A stretch of 64,000 nucleotides of DNA from Anaerorhabdus furcosa (GCF_900167375.1 NZ_FUWY01000002.1:186001-250000); one strand, 5' to 3'. Counted from the first letter of the stretch, positions 9,269 to 17,605 are shown. Numbers and translations are program-made. The notes: generated by a model not told the origin, from the sequence alone.

Positions 9269-10105
9269 ATGAAATGGAACTGTATTGAGTATAGCCAATT
9301 TTTGACTGAAAATGAAAGAAGTGAATTAACAATAAAAAAGTACTGCGCAGATATTGAAAAATATATTAAGTTCATTACAGAAAGAAATGAATATATTACC
9401 AAAGAGAATGTAATTCTATTTAAACGAAGCTTACTTGGACTCTATGCAGTCAGTAGTGCAAATTCGATTATAATTGCAGTAAATGGCTATTTAAAATTTA
9501 TAGGATTATCAGACTATTGTGTTAGAGTTTATAAATTGCAGCGTTCAATATTCATGGATGATACAAAATCATTTGATAAGAACGATTATTACAAATTAAT
9601 AGAAAAATCGAAGAAAGATAAAAATGAAAAAATAACCGAAATCTTGTATACATTTGCATCAACTGGTATACGTGTGAGTGAACTAAGGTATATAACGGTT
9701 GAAAGTTTAAACCGAGGAAAAGTTCAAGTGAATTTAAAAGGGAAGATTAGAGTTATTATATTAACGAATAACTTAGTAAAACGTTTAAGAGTGTATTGTA
9801 AAAAATTTAATATATTAAAGGGCTCGATATTTGTAACGAGAAATGGAAGAAATATAGATAGAAGTAATTTATGGCGATCATTGAAAAAGCTTGCTAAAGA
9901 GGGTGGAGTTGCGTGTAGCAAGGTATTTCCGCATAACTTTCGACATCTTTTTGCTAAGATCTATTATGAAAAACAGAGAGATATCGTACGACTAGCTGAT
10001 TTTCTTGGACACAGTAGCTTAGAAACGACTCGTCTTTATACAAGTACTGGTAATATCAATGAATGTAGAGTAATGCTAGATGCAATATTTAAGTTTAGAG
10101 AATAA
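9269..10105 (+). CDS. Tyrosine recombinase / integrase
   Basis: Site-specific recombinase of 278 residues with an N-terminal SAM-like core-binding domain (about 1-90) and a catalytic domain. All catalytic residues are readable: Arg in TGIRVSEL, Lys in KGKIRV, His-x-x-Arg in PHNFRHLF, the second His in LGHSS and the nucleophile Tyr in TRLYTS. It is therefore probably active. The size suits a Xer/invertase-like recombinase rather than a large phage integrase with an AT-binding arm. It lies about 390 bases downstream of tRNA-Thr and just upstream of two inverted palindromes. Possible jobs are mobile-element integration or local DNA inversion; no excisionase or phage structural gene was found nearby. 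Confidence 0.9.
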   Translation: MKWNCIEYSQFLTENERSELTIKKYCADIEKYIKFITERNEYITKENVILFKRSLLGLYAVSSANSIIIAVNGYLKFIGLSDYCVRVYKLQRSIFMDDTKSFDKNDYYKLIEKSKKDKNEKITEILYTFASTGIRVSELRYITVESLNRGKVQVNLKGKIRVIILTNNLVKRLRVYCKKFNILKGSIFVTRNGRNIDRSNLWRSLKKLAKEGGVACSKVFPHNFRHLFAKIYYEKQRDIVRLADFLGHSSLETTRLYTSTGNINECRVMLDAIFKFRE

Positions 10106-10137
10106 AAATACAACATAATTATCATTATGTTGTATTT
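10106..10137. repeat. Palindrome IR-L, left member of an inverted pair
   Basis: Perfect 14-base arms AAATACAACATAAT / ATTATGTTGTATTT around a TATC centre, starting at the recombinase stop. The 26 bases at 10109-10134 match the reverse complement of 10326-10351 at 25 positions. It could serve as a recombination site, an operator, or a weak terminator for the recombinase. Confidence 0.85.
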
Positions 10138-10325
10138 ATAATAAATTCTTTGCTATGACATCTTAACTATTTATATTTTATCATATAAAATTGTAAAAAA
10201 ATAGTTTTCCAATTACAATTTAGATTGATTTAGTCACAAACTTAATAAAAAATGCAAATAAAAAATATCAGTGTTTAGAGAAATACTGATTTTAATCTTG
10301 ATTTTCTATATGTAGTTAATATTTG
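10138..10325. other. Intervening AT-rich segment between the inverted palindromes
   Basis: 188 bases without a coding frame. A possible promoter points left on the minus strand (TTGGAA, 17 bases, TTTATA, around 10180-10212). A hairpin ATCAGT/ACTGAT lies at about 10267-10290. If the segment inverted, the leftward promoter would face the small gene to the right. The promoter reading is weak. Confidence 0.4.
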
Positions 10326-10351
10326 TACAACATAATGATAATTATGTTGTT
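10326..10351. repeat. Palindrome IR-R, right member of the inverted pair
   Basis: Arms ACAACATAAT / ATTATGTTGT around GATA, the reverse complement of the TATC centre of IR-L. It ends immediately before the AAAGGAG ribosome binding site of the next gene, so any protein bound here, or the RNA hairpin, would affect that gene. Confidence 0.85.
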
Positions 10352-10367
10352 AAAGGAGTGATTGAAT

Positions 10368-10583
10368 ATGGGCGATGATTTACTAAATGAAATTAGGAGA
10401 ATTACTAATGTTTCTGTTATCTCTGATTTAAGAATTGTGAAGAATGAAATTAGCTTCAAAAAATGCAAGTCATTACTTTTAGATTATAATCCCAGTCAAT
10501 GGTCGTATGCAGTATCTTATATTGAAGAAAAGAAAATTGAATTTAAAAATATTGAAGAAGTAGATAAATGGCTTAATAAGTAG
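10368..10583 (+). CDS. Small protein of unknown function, 71 residues
   Basis: Not recognised. The product is hydrophilic, with Lys/Glu-rich helices at the C terminus and no signal peptide, membrane helix or cysteine cluster beyond a single Cys. The ATG is preceded by AAAGGAG at good spacing; a TTG two codons upstream is in frame but less likely. Its 5' region holds palindrome IR-R, and the recombinase is the next gene on the left. It ends in a bidirectional terminator shared with the XRE regulator. Confidence 0.6.
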   Translation: MGDDLLNEIRRITNVSVISDLRIVKNEISFKKCKSLLLDYNPSQWSYAVSYIEEKKIEFKNIEEVDKWLNK

Positions 10584-10600
10584 GGAATATGCAACATGAG

Positions 10601-10627
10601 AAAAGAAGTTTAAATTAAACTTCTTTT
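10601..10627. terminator. Bidirectional terminator between the small gene and the XRE gene
   Basis: AAAAGAAGTTTAA / TTAAACTTCTTTT, a near-perfect palindrome with A and T tails on both sides. The stop codon of the minus-strand XRE gene lies in the right arm. Confidence 0.85.
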
Positions 10628-10977
10628 TTAATGAATCCTTTGAGAAGTGAATCGGCGGATACATTGTATAATTTTGATAATGCAATTAAGTTGGTTGTGC
10701 TTGGATCTGAAGTTCCATTTTCCCATTTAGAAACAGCTTGTCGTGATACATTTAGTGATGAAGCAACATATTCTTGAGTCATATTATTTTGAACTCTAGC
10801 ATTTTTAAGAGCTTCGCCTAATGATTTATAGAAGTCAATGTCTTCTTTTTTTATCGATTTAGATTGTAAATACTTAATTAATGCACGGATAGTTAGAATT
10901 AGTATCGAGAATATCAATGCCCAAAATAAAATAAATAAAATAGTAAGTACTATTAAAATTGGAATACTAGCGTTCAT
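10615..10977 (-). CDS. Membrane-anchored XRE-family regulator (TM helix first, HTH last)
   Basis: Product of 120 residues. One strongly hydrophobic segment (residues about 6-34, ILIVLTILFILFWALIF core) is followed by a basic linker and a Cro/C1-type HTH (about 52-112: LKNARVQNNMTQEYVASSL, then VSRQAVSKWENG). The order is unusual, since membrane-linked XRE proteins commonly carry the HTH at the N terminus. GGAGGAATCGCTC precedes the chosen ATG; an in-frame start eight codons upstream has no better signal. It is divergent from the M56 protease gene across 172 bases. This is the arrangement of a protease and its regulator, with the XRE protein in the place usually held by BlaI. Confidence 0.8.
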   Translation of the reverse strand: MNASIPILIVLTILFILFWALIFSILILTIRALIKYLQSKSIKKEDIDFYKSLGEALKNARVQNNMTQEYVASSLNVSRQAVSKWENGTSDPSTTNLIALSKLYNVSADSLLKGFIKKEV

Positions 10978-11050
10978 GAGCGATTCCTCCTTTACAATCA
11001 AATTCTAACATACCTGGTAGGTTGCTTCTAGAAACTATTGCGCAATTATT

Positions 11051-11060
11051 TGTTGCAACA
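11051..11060. promoter_or_regulatory. Possible operator TGTTGCAACA
   Basis: Perfect ten-base palindrome in the divergent promoter region of the XRE and M56 genes. It is a candidate binding site for the XRE regulator, though a palindrome this short can occur by chance. Confidence 0.35.
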
Positions 11061-11088
11061 TGAACATAGAATAAATTCAAAGTAGCTA

Positions 11089-11117
11089 TTGACAAGTACA
11101 ATCTACACAAATAGACT
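11089..11117 (+). promoter_or_regulatory. Promoter of the M56 protease gene
   Basis: TTGACA, 17-base spacer, TAGACT, about 33 bases before the ATG. Confidence 0.6.
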
Positions 11118-11149
11118 TATTATAAGAGTTACTATAGGGAGAGAGAAAG

Positions 11150-13768
11150 ATGGACATCTTATTTACTGATTTATTAAATATGAGTATTTCAGCATCTGTC
11201 ATAGCGATTGTGATTATCATTTTGCGATTAGCTTTGAAAAAATCACCGCGAATCTTTTCCTATGCATTGTGGGTCTTCGTATTGATAAGACTTCTTTTAC
11301 CTGTTTCATTTGAAAGTTCATTTAGTATTTTTAATAATTTAAATTCGATGACAAATCATGTTGGGGCTCCACAATTTGTCAATTATCCAACAAATCGAAA
11401 TATTCCTCTCGAATCAACGATAAGTGGGGAAAATTCATTAGCGAATTCAAAAAATGAAAATATAGTTGATAATAAGAACTTTGAAAATAATGAGCAGAAT
11501 CCAAAGCCTGTAGAATTAAATAAAAAAGAATTTAACTGGAAAATACTTATACCAGTTTTTTGGATGATAGGATCCCTGGTATACTACATAGTATTAGTAC
11601 TTCAAGATATTAAGTTGAGAAATAAATTGAAATTCGCAATTCATTTGGGTGGGAATGTTTATGAGTGTGATGAAATTGATATTCCTTTCTTATATGGGAT
11701 TGTTAAACCTAAGATTTATGTTCCACCTAATTTAGATGAAACTCAATTAATAAATATAGTTACTCATGAATCCATACACATGAAACGATATGATTATATA
11801 GTAAAATTCATATCAACTCTAGTTTTAGGTATTCATTGGTTTAATCCAATACTTTGGTTAAGTTACTACTATATGTGTGAAGACATGGAGATGTCTTGTG
11901 ATGAAGCAGCATTAAGAATACTGGGCATGAAAAGAAAGAAATCATACGGTAAGACATTAATTGATTTATCAGCAAAACCTTTTACGACAACACTCGCATT
12001 TAGTGAAAACAAAACAGAGTCACGAATTAAAAATTTATTGAATTACAGGAAACCAAAAGTTTGGTTTACCATACTCGCTTTTCTAATTATCTTTCTATTC
12101 ATGATTCCGTTAGTAAGTAATCCAATTGCCTATGGGCAAGATTACAATAGAATTAAGGAAACAGTTGCCTATGAAACAGTGGAAGATGTAAAACATTATT
12201 CGTTTGAAACGAATAAAAAAGCAATAGATAATCGATATAGTCTTTCATTTACTGAACAACCGAATTATCAATTACTAATAACTGCAATTTCAAAGAGTAA
12301 TGATTCTAGAAGTTATTTCCTCTATGATACAGTTGTGGATAAAGTAGTTAGTACATATTTTGATGTAGATAGCGATGTATTGGGGAAAAAAACGGTTGAT
12401 ACAATATGTTCAACGGCAAACAATTCCTATGTGGACTTAGTAGTTTTCTCAAAACTTTATGAAGAAGGTATCAATTACAGCAATAGCAATGACAATGTTA
12501 TTAATACTATTACAAGTATTCCTGAGTTTGCGGGGAGTGATTTGCACTACATTAATGTAGATCGTGAAAGAATACTAATACAATATTCAAGTAACGGACA
12601 AAATGGATATATTTTGTATAATGAAAAAACAAGATTAATAGAAAAGACATCAACAACGTTAACAATTGATAAAGAGCGATTATTAGAAATTTGTGAAATG
12701 ATTGTAGAATACAATCGACAAGATGTAGCTTTTACAAAAAAATGCGCAGTACTAGAGAATAATAAAATTAGTTGCCCAAATAAGGAATATACGATTCCAG
12801 AAAACATAAAAACGATTTTTCCTTTGATTGAAGGTAAAATAGAGACTAAGAAAAATGATATTTATATGATATCGACTAGTTTAGAAGGAAAACAAGCAGT
12901 AATGGCGATAGGTCCTGGAAAAGTAATTGATAGTGGACAAGATGAAAGAGGCTATTATTTTGTCATTAATCATGAGGGTAATGAAGTATATTATGGAGGA
13001 TTAACCAGTGATGTTTGGAATCAAGTAGGAGATTCTATTTCATCTGGTAGTCAATTAATTGGATATATTGATACAGGATTATTGTATTTTGGAGGTCCAA
13101 GTATTGATGAAGAAATGACGATGTACTTTGTGAATCAAGAGAAAAAAATAAATGTTATCGAAAAAAGTGAAGTAAGTTACTTTATAACTGATGAACAATT
13201 TGCTGCAATTGAAACATTATTTAAAGAGAATAATCCGTATACAGAATACAACAAAAGTGAAATAAAAGTAGAATCAATGATGGCAAGACCTGGGGAAAGA
13301 AAAGATATTATGGTCACTGCTCAAGTTAATGATTTTCCAACGTTGGCGATTAATCAAAGTACAAGCGAAGATTATTTTCTAATTGATAAAGCTTATCTTT
13401 TTAAGAACATTGAAAATAATGTTGCAGGCAATCACAAGGTGGATTATTTAATTAGTATAAGCGAAGGGCAATATTGGCCAACTTCAGATCCAATAATGGT
13501 TTCATTTCGAGTAGATGATGACAAGTTCTTTGATGGATACTATAATTTTGGGTCTAAAACGTTTTATGAAGGTGAAAATACTTCAACTTTATCAACATTT
13601 GATGAAAATATACTTGCGGCAATTGGGAAACTTATTGATAATGAATGTCAAAAAATAGTGAAAATCGATAAGAAAGTTAATGAACTTGTAGTAGAAGCGA
13701 TACGTATTATTACAGAAAATGAGAATTATACAAATTATAATCTACAAACATTAGAAGATTTATTTTAA
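11150..13768 (+). CDS. M56 (BlaR1/MecR1-type) membrane protease with large extra C-terminal region
   Basis: Product of 872 residues. The N-terminal part (about 1-330) is the M56 peptidase unit: two membrane helices, a linker, a helix near 130-150, then THESIHMKRYD with the HExxH zinc motif near residue 205, and EDMEMSCDEAAL with the downstream Glu. A membrane helix at about 305-325 leads to a region of over 500 residues predicted outside the cell. Residues about 583-665 look like a decayed LytM/M23 fold (GPGKVIDSG, VINHEGNEVYYGGL, VGDSISSGSQLIGYI) without the zinc-binding His pair. BlaR1 normally carries a penicillin-binding sensor there; no SxxK-SxN-KTG set was seen. The ligand is unknown; cell-wall material is a guess from the LytM-like stretch. 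Confidence 0.8.
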   Translation: MDILFTDLLNMSISASVIAIVIIILRLALKKSPRIFSYALWVFVLIRLLLPVSFESSFSIFNNLNSMTNHVGAPQFVNYPTNRNIPLESTISGENSLANSKNENIVDNKNFENNEQNPKPVELNKKEFNWKILIPVFWMIGSLVYYIVLVLQDIKLRNKLKFAIHLGGNVYECDEIDIPFLYGIVKPKIYVPPNLDETQLINIVTHESIHMKRYDYIVKFISTLVLGIHWFNPILWLSYYYMCEDMEMSCDEAALRILGMKRKKSYGKTLIDLSAKPFTTTLAFSENKTESRIKNLLNYRKPKVWFTILAFLIIFLFMIPLVSNPIAYGQDYNRIKETVAYETVEDVKHYSFETNKKAIDNRYSLSFTEQPNYQLLITAISKSNDSRSYFLYDTVVDKVVSTYFDVDSDVLGKKTVDTICSTANNSYVDLVVFSKLYEEGINYSNSNDNVINTITSIPEFAGSDLHYINVDRERILIQYSSNGQNGYILYNEKTRLIEKTSTTLTIDKERLLEICEMIVEYNRQDVAFTKKCAVLENNKISCPNKEYTIPENIKTIFPLIEGKIETKKNDIYMISTSLEGKQAVMAIGPGKVIDSGQDERGYYFVINHEGNEVYYGGLTSDVWNQVGDSISSGSQLIGYIDTGLLYFGGPSIDEEMTMYFVNQEKKINVIEKSEVSYFITDEQFAAIETLFKENNPYTEYNKSEIKVESMMARPGERKDIMVTAQVNDFPTLAINQSTSEDYFLIDKAYLFKNIENNVAGNHKVDYLISISEGQYWPTSDPIMVSFRVDDDKFFDGYYNFGSKTFYEGENTSTLSTFDENILAAIGKLIDNECQKIVKIDKKVNELVVEAIRIITENENYTNYNLQTLEDLF

Positions 13769-13792
13769 ACAACTTGAAAAAGTTGTTTTTTT
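13767..13792 (+). terminator. Terminator after the M56 gene
   Basis: AAACAACTT / AAGTTGTTT with a GAAA loop, followed by T residues. The stem begins at the stop codon. Confidence 0.85.
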
Positions 13793-13943
13793 AGTGCATT
13801 TGGTAAATAGATTTTATTTGTGAATTAATTAATTTTATAGTTAATAAGTGTTTTAATAAGACAAAGTAGATGTTAAAATATATTTACGAACAATAAACCA
13901 GTAATATGCCAAATAATCTAAACAGTTATGGGGGCAGTATAAG

Positions 13944-16163
13944 ATGAAAAACAAAAAAGTAGTAATTATCACTTTGACAACAATATTACTTTCATTTCTC
14001 GTGATTGCTTTTTTATCATTTAATCATAATTTTACAGTTTATATAGAGGATCATATTGTTTCTCATCTTGAAGAATTATTAGCACCAAATGTGAAGTCGT
14101 TTGAACTTCAAATTAATGAGCAAGTAAAGAAAGTAAACACAATAGCTGATGTATTTTCGAAAAACGAAGAAATGGCAAGTGAAGAAAATCTGGCTTTACT
14201 AAAATCTGTCGTAGATAATAATCATTTGGAAAATTGCATGATTGTTTATCCTGATGGAACTGCTGTGAATCAAGATGGTGTTCAATATACTGATATGCAG
14301 TCAGAAGAATTTTTTAAGGCAACAATGAATGGAAAATTTTATATTTCAAATCCACTTCAATCTTTGGCTGATCCAAATAAGAAAGTGATTACCTTTGCAG
14401 CTCCAATTATTAAAGATAATAAAGTAGAAGGAGCATTATTATATTCTTATTGGTCTGATACAATTGATACTATATTTAATTTATCCTTTCTTAATGGTCA
14501 AGGAAGAATTGTTATTGTAAATCAAAAAGGAGATCTTCTAATTGGAGACTTGTCATCAGTTCCAAATGGCGAACATGTTTTGGAGTATTTTAATACGCTA
14601 TATGTTGGGGAAGGGTTTAGTCCCAAGGAACATACTACACAATTAGATCAAGGTGGGGTATTTACAGTTGAAAATATTGATCATGTTGAATCAAGTTTAA
14701 TTGTCGATTATGTTAAGTTAAGTACACGAGATTGGTATATGCTATCCATTGCACCAGAATCAGCGGTTATGGAGGCGTTTGCAGGAGTCTTTGAAGAACA
14801 AAATAAAATGATTGTAATCCTTGTGGGTTGTCTTATTGTCTATGGTATGGTATTGCTTGGTGTTGCACTAAGTGATAAAAAGAATAGAGATAAGATGACT
14901 GGAGCTTTGACAAGAAATACATTTATTAGAGGTGCTCGAAAAATTCTTAGAAGAAATCCTTCAGTATCCTATGTGTTTATAAAATTGGATGTAAGAAACT
15001 TTAAAATAATAAATCGAGTTCATGATTTTGAAACAGGTAATCGAGTTATTATTAATATTGCAAAAGCGTTGGACCATATAGTTAAAGAGAATAATGGAAT
15101 TTTCTGTCGATTAGGAGTAGATGATTTCGTCTTATTATTACCATTTGATACTAAAGAATTACTCGCAGTTAAGAGAATGAAATTCATTAAGAAATTTAGA
15201 GAACTAATGGGTAAAGATTTTACAACAATCGTAGAGTTTCCAACGGGTCAATATGTTGTTACACCATATGATGCAGGTAGAAATAATGTCTTTGAAATTA
15301 TGGAAAAGATTAACTTTGCTCATGCGAAAGCGAAGGTAAGAAGTGGTGGTGTTGCAACTGACTATTATGAAGATTTAGAAAGAGAAGCATTACAAAGAAG
15401 TAGTATTGAAAATAAAATGAATGATGCTTTAAAGAATAGAGAATTTAAGATGTATCTTCAACCAAAAGTGTGCTTAAAGACCAATAAAGTTTGTGGTGCT
15501 GAAGCATTAGTACGTTGGAAAGATGGAGATAGAATAATTAGTCCAACTGAATTTATACCTATTTTTGAAGCAAATGGTTTTATATCAAAAGTTGATTTCT
15601 ATATATTTGAACAAGCCGCTATTTTCTTGCGTAAAATGATGGATGAAGAAATTGAACCGATTACAATATCGATAAATTTCTCGAGAGTACATTTGTATAA
15701 TGAAAAGTTTGTATTGCAGTTAAAAGGAATAGCGGATAAATACAAAGTTCCATATAAATACCTAGAAGTAGAATTAACAGAAACAGTTGTCTTTGAAAAT
15801 ATCAGTCGAATTATTGATTTAATTAAGGATCTACATTCAACGGGATTTACGATGTCAATGGATGACTTTGGAAGTGGATACTCTAGTTTATCATTACTAA
15901 AAGATATTGAAGTTGATGTGTTAAAAATTGACCGTGCTTTCTTTGTAGATACAATGAATTCAGATAGAGCTAGAATTGTTATTTCAAATATTATTGATAT
16001 GGCAAAAGAACTTCAAGTTAAGGTTGTTGCTGAAGGAATCGAAACTAGTGAACAAGTTTCAATGCTCAAAGAATTGAAATGTGATATGATTCAAGGATTT
16101 TATTATTTTAAACCAATTTCAGTTGATGCGTTTGATTTTGATATTGTGCGAAAAGAATATTAG
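13944..16163 (+). CDS. Cache-GGDEF(degenerate)-EAL membrane protein, probable c-di-GMP phosphodiesterase
   Basis: Product of 739 residues: membrane helix (about 7-27), extracellular double-Cache sensor (about 30-285), second helix (about 287-307), GGDEF-like domain (about 318-470) and EAL domain (about 495-735). The GGDEF signature is replaced by GVDDF near residue 390, so cyclase activity is unlikely. The EAL site is intact: AEALVRW, SINFS, ELTET, DDFGSGYSS, LKIDR, AEGIE and QGF. Hydrolysis of c-di-GMP controlled by an extracellular ligand is expected. A TTG-start vanW-like gene follows after 17 bases and is probably in the same transcript. Confidence 0.9.
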   Translation: MKNKKVVIITLTTILLSFLVIAFLSFNHNFTVYIEDHIVSHLEELLAPNVKSFELQINEQVKKVNTIADVFSKNEEMASEENLALLKSVVDNNHLENCMIVYPDGTAVNQDGVQYTDMQSEEFFKATMNGKFYISNPLQSLADPNKKVITFAAPIIKDNKVEGALLYSYWSDTIDTIFNLSFLNGQGRIVIVNQKGDLLIGDLSSVPNGEHVLEYFNTLYVGEGFSPKEHTTQLDQGGVFTVENIDHVESSLIVDYVKLSTRDWYMLSIAPESAVMEAFAGVFEEQNKMIVILVGCLIVYGMVLLGVALSDKKNRDKMTGALTRNTFIRGARKILRRNPSVSYVFIKLDVRNFKIINRVHDFETGNRVIINIAKALDHIVKENNGIFCRLGVDDFVLLLPFDTKELLAVKRMKFIKKFRELMGKDFTTIVEFPTGQYVVTPYDAGRNNVFEIMEKINFAHAKAKVRSGGVATDYYEDLEREALQRSSIENKMNDALKNREFKMYLQPKVCLKTNKVCGAEALVRWKDGDRIISPTEFIPIFEANGFISKVDFYIFEQAAIFLRKMMDEEIEPITISINFSRVHLYNEKFVLQLKGIADKYKVPYKYLEVELTETVVFENISRIIDLIKDLHSTGFTMSMDDFGSGYSSLSLLKDIEVDVLKIDRAFFVDTMNSDRARIVISNIIDMAKELQVKVVAEGIETSEQVSMLKELKCDMIQGFYYFKPISVDAFDFDIVRKEY

Positions 16164-16180
16164 AAAATTGAGGTAGTAAG

Positions 16181-16999
16181 TTGAGAAAGTTATTTTGTGA
16201 GATTTCACCGGTAACATACAAAATATCTATTACAAAAGAAAGAACATTGAGAAGTATGAAAGATCATATCCACAATGTTCTTTTTGCTCAGCAGAAATCC
16301 GAAGATCTTTTGCCAATTGTACTGAATAAACATAACTCATTAATTCGAAGAAGATTGGGCAATGTGAATATGGAACTGCAGGAAAATAAGTTTATTAATT
16401 TAAGTTTATCTACACCTAAAATAAATAAAATATGCATTAGACCAAATGAAGTGTTTTCATTTTGGAAACTAGTAGGCAATCCTGTAAAAAGAAAAGGGTA
16501 TAAAGAGGGATTAACAATTTCAAGTGGGAAAGCAACAAGTGGAATTGGGGGAGGAATGTGTCAATTTACAAATTTGATTCATTGGATGGTATTACATACA
16601 TCACTTACAATCATCGAACATCATCACCATGATGCATATGATTTGTTTCCTGATTTCAATCGTCAAATTCCTTTTGGAACAGGAACCTCAATTATGTATA
16701 ATTATCTTGATTATCGCTTTAAAAATGAAACAGATAAAACTTATCAAATTGTTGTTTATATGACTGATGAGTATCTATGTGGAGAAATGCGATGTGATAA
16801 GAAAGAGGATGTAAAGTATCATATTGTAATCGAAGATGAGTATTTTTCCAAAGAGAATGGTAATGTATATCGAAACGGAAAAGTGTATCGAAAGACTATC
16901 GATGTCTGTACAGGGAATTGCATAAAAAAAGAATGTATTCGAGTAAATCATGCAAAAGTGCTTTATGATACATCCAATCTTAAAATAAAAGAGAGCTGA
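16181..16999 (+). CDS. VanW family protein
   Basis: Product of 272 residues, recognised from the VanW core: RPNEVFSFWKLVGNP, then the glycine-rich SGIGGGMCQFTNLIHW, then the His-rich EHHHHDAYDLFP. The start is a TTG with GAGGTAGTAAG in front. VanW accompanies some vancomycin-resistance clusters, but its reaction is not established, and no ligase or dehydrogenase of such a cluster is nearby. There is no signal peptide, so cytoplasmic location is likely. The gene lies just behind a c-di-GMP phosphodiesterase gene. Its stop codon sits in a shared terminator hairpin. Confidence 0.85.
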   Translation: MRKLFCEISPVTYKISITKERTLRSMKDHIHNVLFAQQKSEDLLPIVLNKHNSLIRRRLGNVNMELQENKFINLSLSTPKINKICIRPNEVFSFWKLVGNPVKRKGYKEGLTISSGKATSGIGGGMCQFTNLIHWMVLHTSLTIIEHHHHDAYDLFPDFNRQIPFGTGTSIMYNYLDYRFKNETDKTYQIVVYMTDEYLCGEMRCDKKEDVKYHIVIEDEYFSKENGNVYRNGKVYRKTIDVCTGNCIKKECIRVNHAKVLYDTSNLKIKES

Positions 17000-17012
17000 T
17001 TAGCTCTCTTTT
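16987..17012. terminator. Bidirectional terminator containing both stop codons
   Basis: AAAAGAGAGCT / AGCTCTCTTTT, an 11-base perfect stem with a GATT loop. The vanW-like stop and the opposing yczE-like stop meet in the loop, so the two genes abut with no spacer. Confidence 0.9.
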
Positions 17013-17605
17013 GCAAAGAATAATTTTTGAAAATTAGTTTTAAAGAAATGAATACCAGGGCCTAAGAAGAAGGCGAAGATAATCGATGCGATACCCAAGG
17101 TTGCACCCATAAGATATCCTAGGAATAATGCAATTATATCTTGAACCATTCTACCAGTTGAATATTTAATTTTTGGGAAATTTATATTGATTAAGTGGGC
17201 TACTGAATCCCAAGGAGCTTGGCCCATTTCACAGGATAAGTATAAACCACAGCCAATACATACTGTTAAAATTGCGCAACAAGTAACAAGTAAACGTATT
17301 GGGAACGATAGAACAGGAAGTGTTTGAATAAAAAATGCGGATGAGTATTGAACAATATATCCAATCGCAAACATATTTACAAATGTTCCTAGATGGATCG
17401 TTTTTCTTTCTACGATAAACATTGGAATAAATAGGAATGCATTACCAAGTGTAATACAGTTTCCAAGACCAAGATTTAGCTGATTGTTTACCCCAGTAAA
17501 GAAGGTAGTGCTAGGGTCAATTCCTAAATTACAATAGACTGAAAGTCCTACTCCTAATCCAATGATCACATTCCCTAGGATAACTAATATTATTTTTTTT
17601 GCCAT
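17000..17605 (-). CDS. YczE/YyaS-type integral membrane protein
   Basis: Product of 201 residues with five hydrophobic segments. Family marks are the N-terminal GLGVGLSVYCNLGIDP and the mid-protein GLYLSCEMGQAPWDS, a repeated half resembling YitT proteins. B. subtilis YczE is linked to surfactin production; a general transport or membrane role is unproven. GAGGTAAATTT precedes the ATG. It is monocistronic, with its 3' end inside a shared terminator. Confidence 0.8.
   Translation of the reverse strand: MAKKIILVILGNVIIGLGVGLSVYCNLGIDPSTTFFTGVNNQLNLGLGNCITLGNAFLFIPMFIVERKTIHLGTFVNMFAIGYIVQYSSAFFIQTLPVLSFPIRLLVTCCAILTVCIGCGLYLSCEMGQAPWDSVAHLININFPKIKYSTGRMVQDIIALFLGYLMGATLGIASIIFAFFLGPGIHFFKTNFQKLFFAKES

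Noticed and set aside
10640-10665. GAATCGGCGGA stretch as a copy of the tRNA-Thr 3' end (attachment site)
   Set aside because: The match covers only part of the acceptor and lies inside the XRE coding sequence, so it is not a credible right boundary.
13793-13943. c-di-GMP riboswitch upstream of EAL genes (also checked near 60.6 kb and 23.1 kb)
   Set aside because: No GEMM-type conserved core was seen in any of these leaders.
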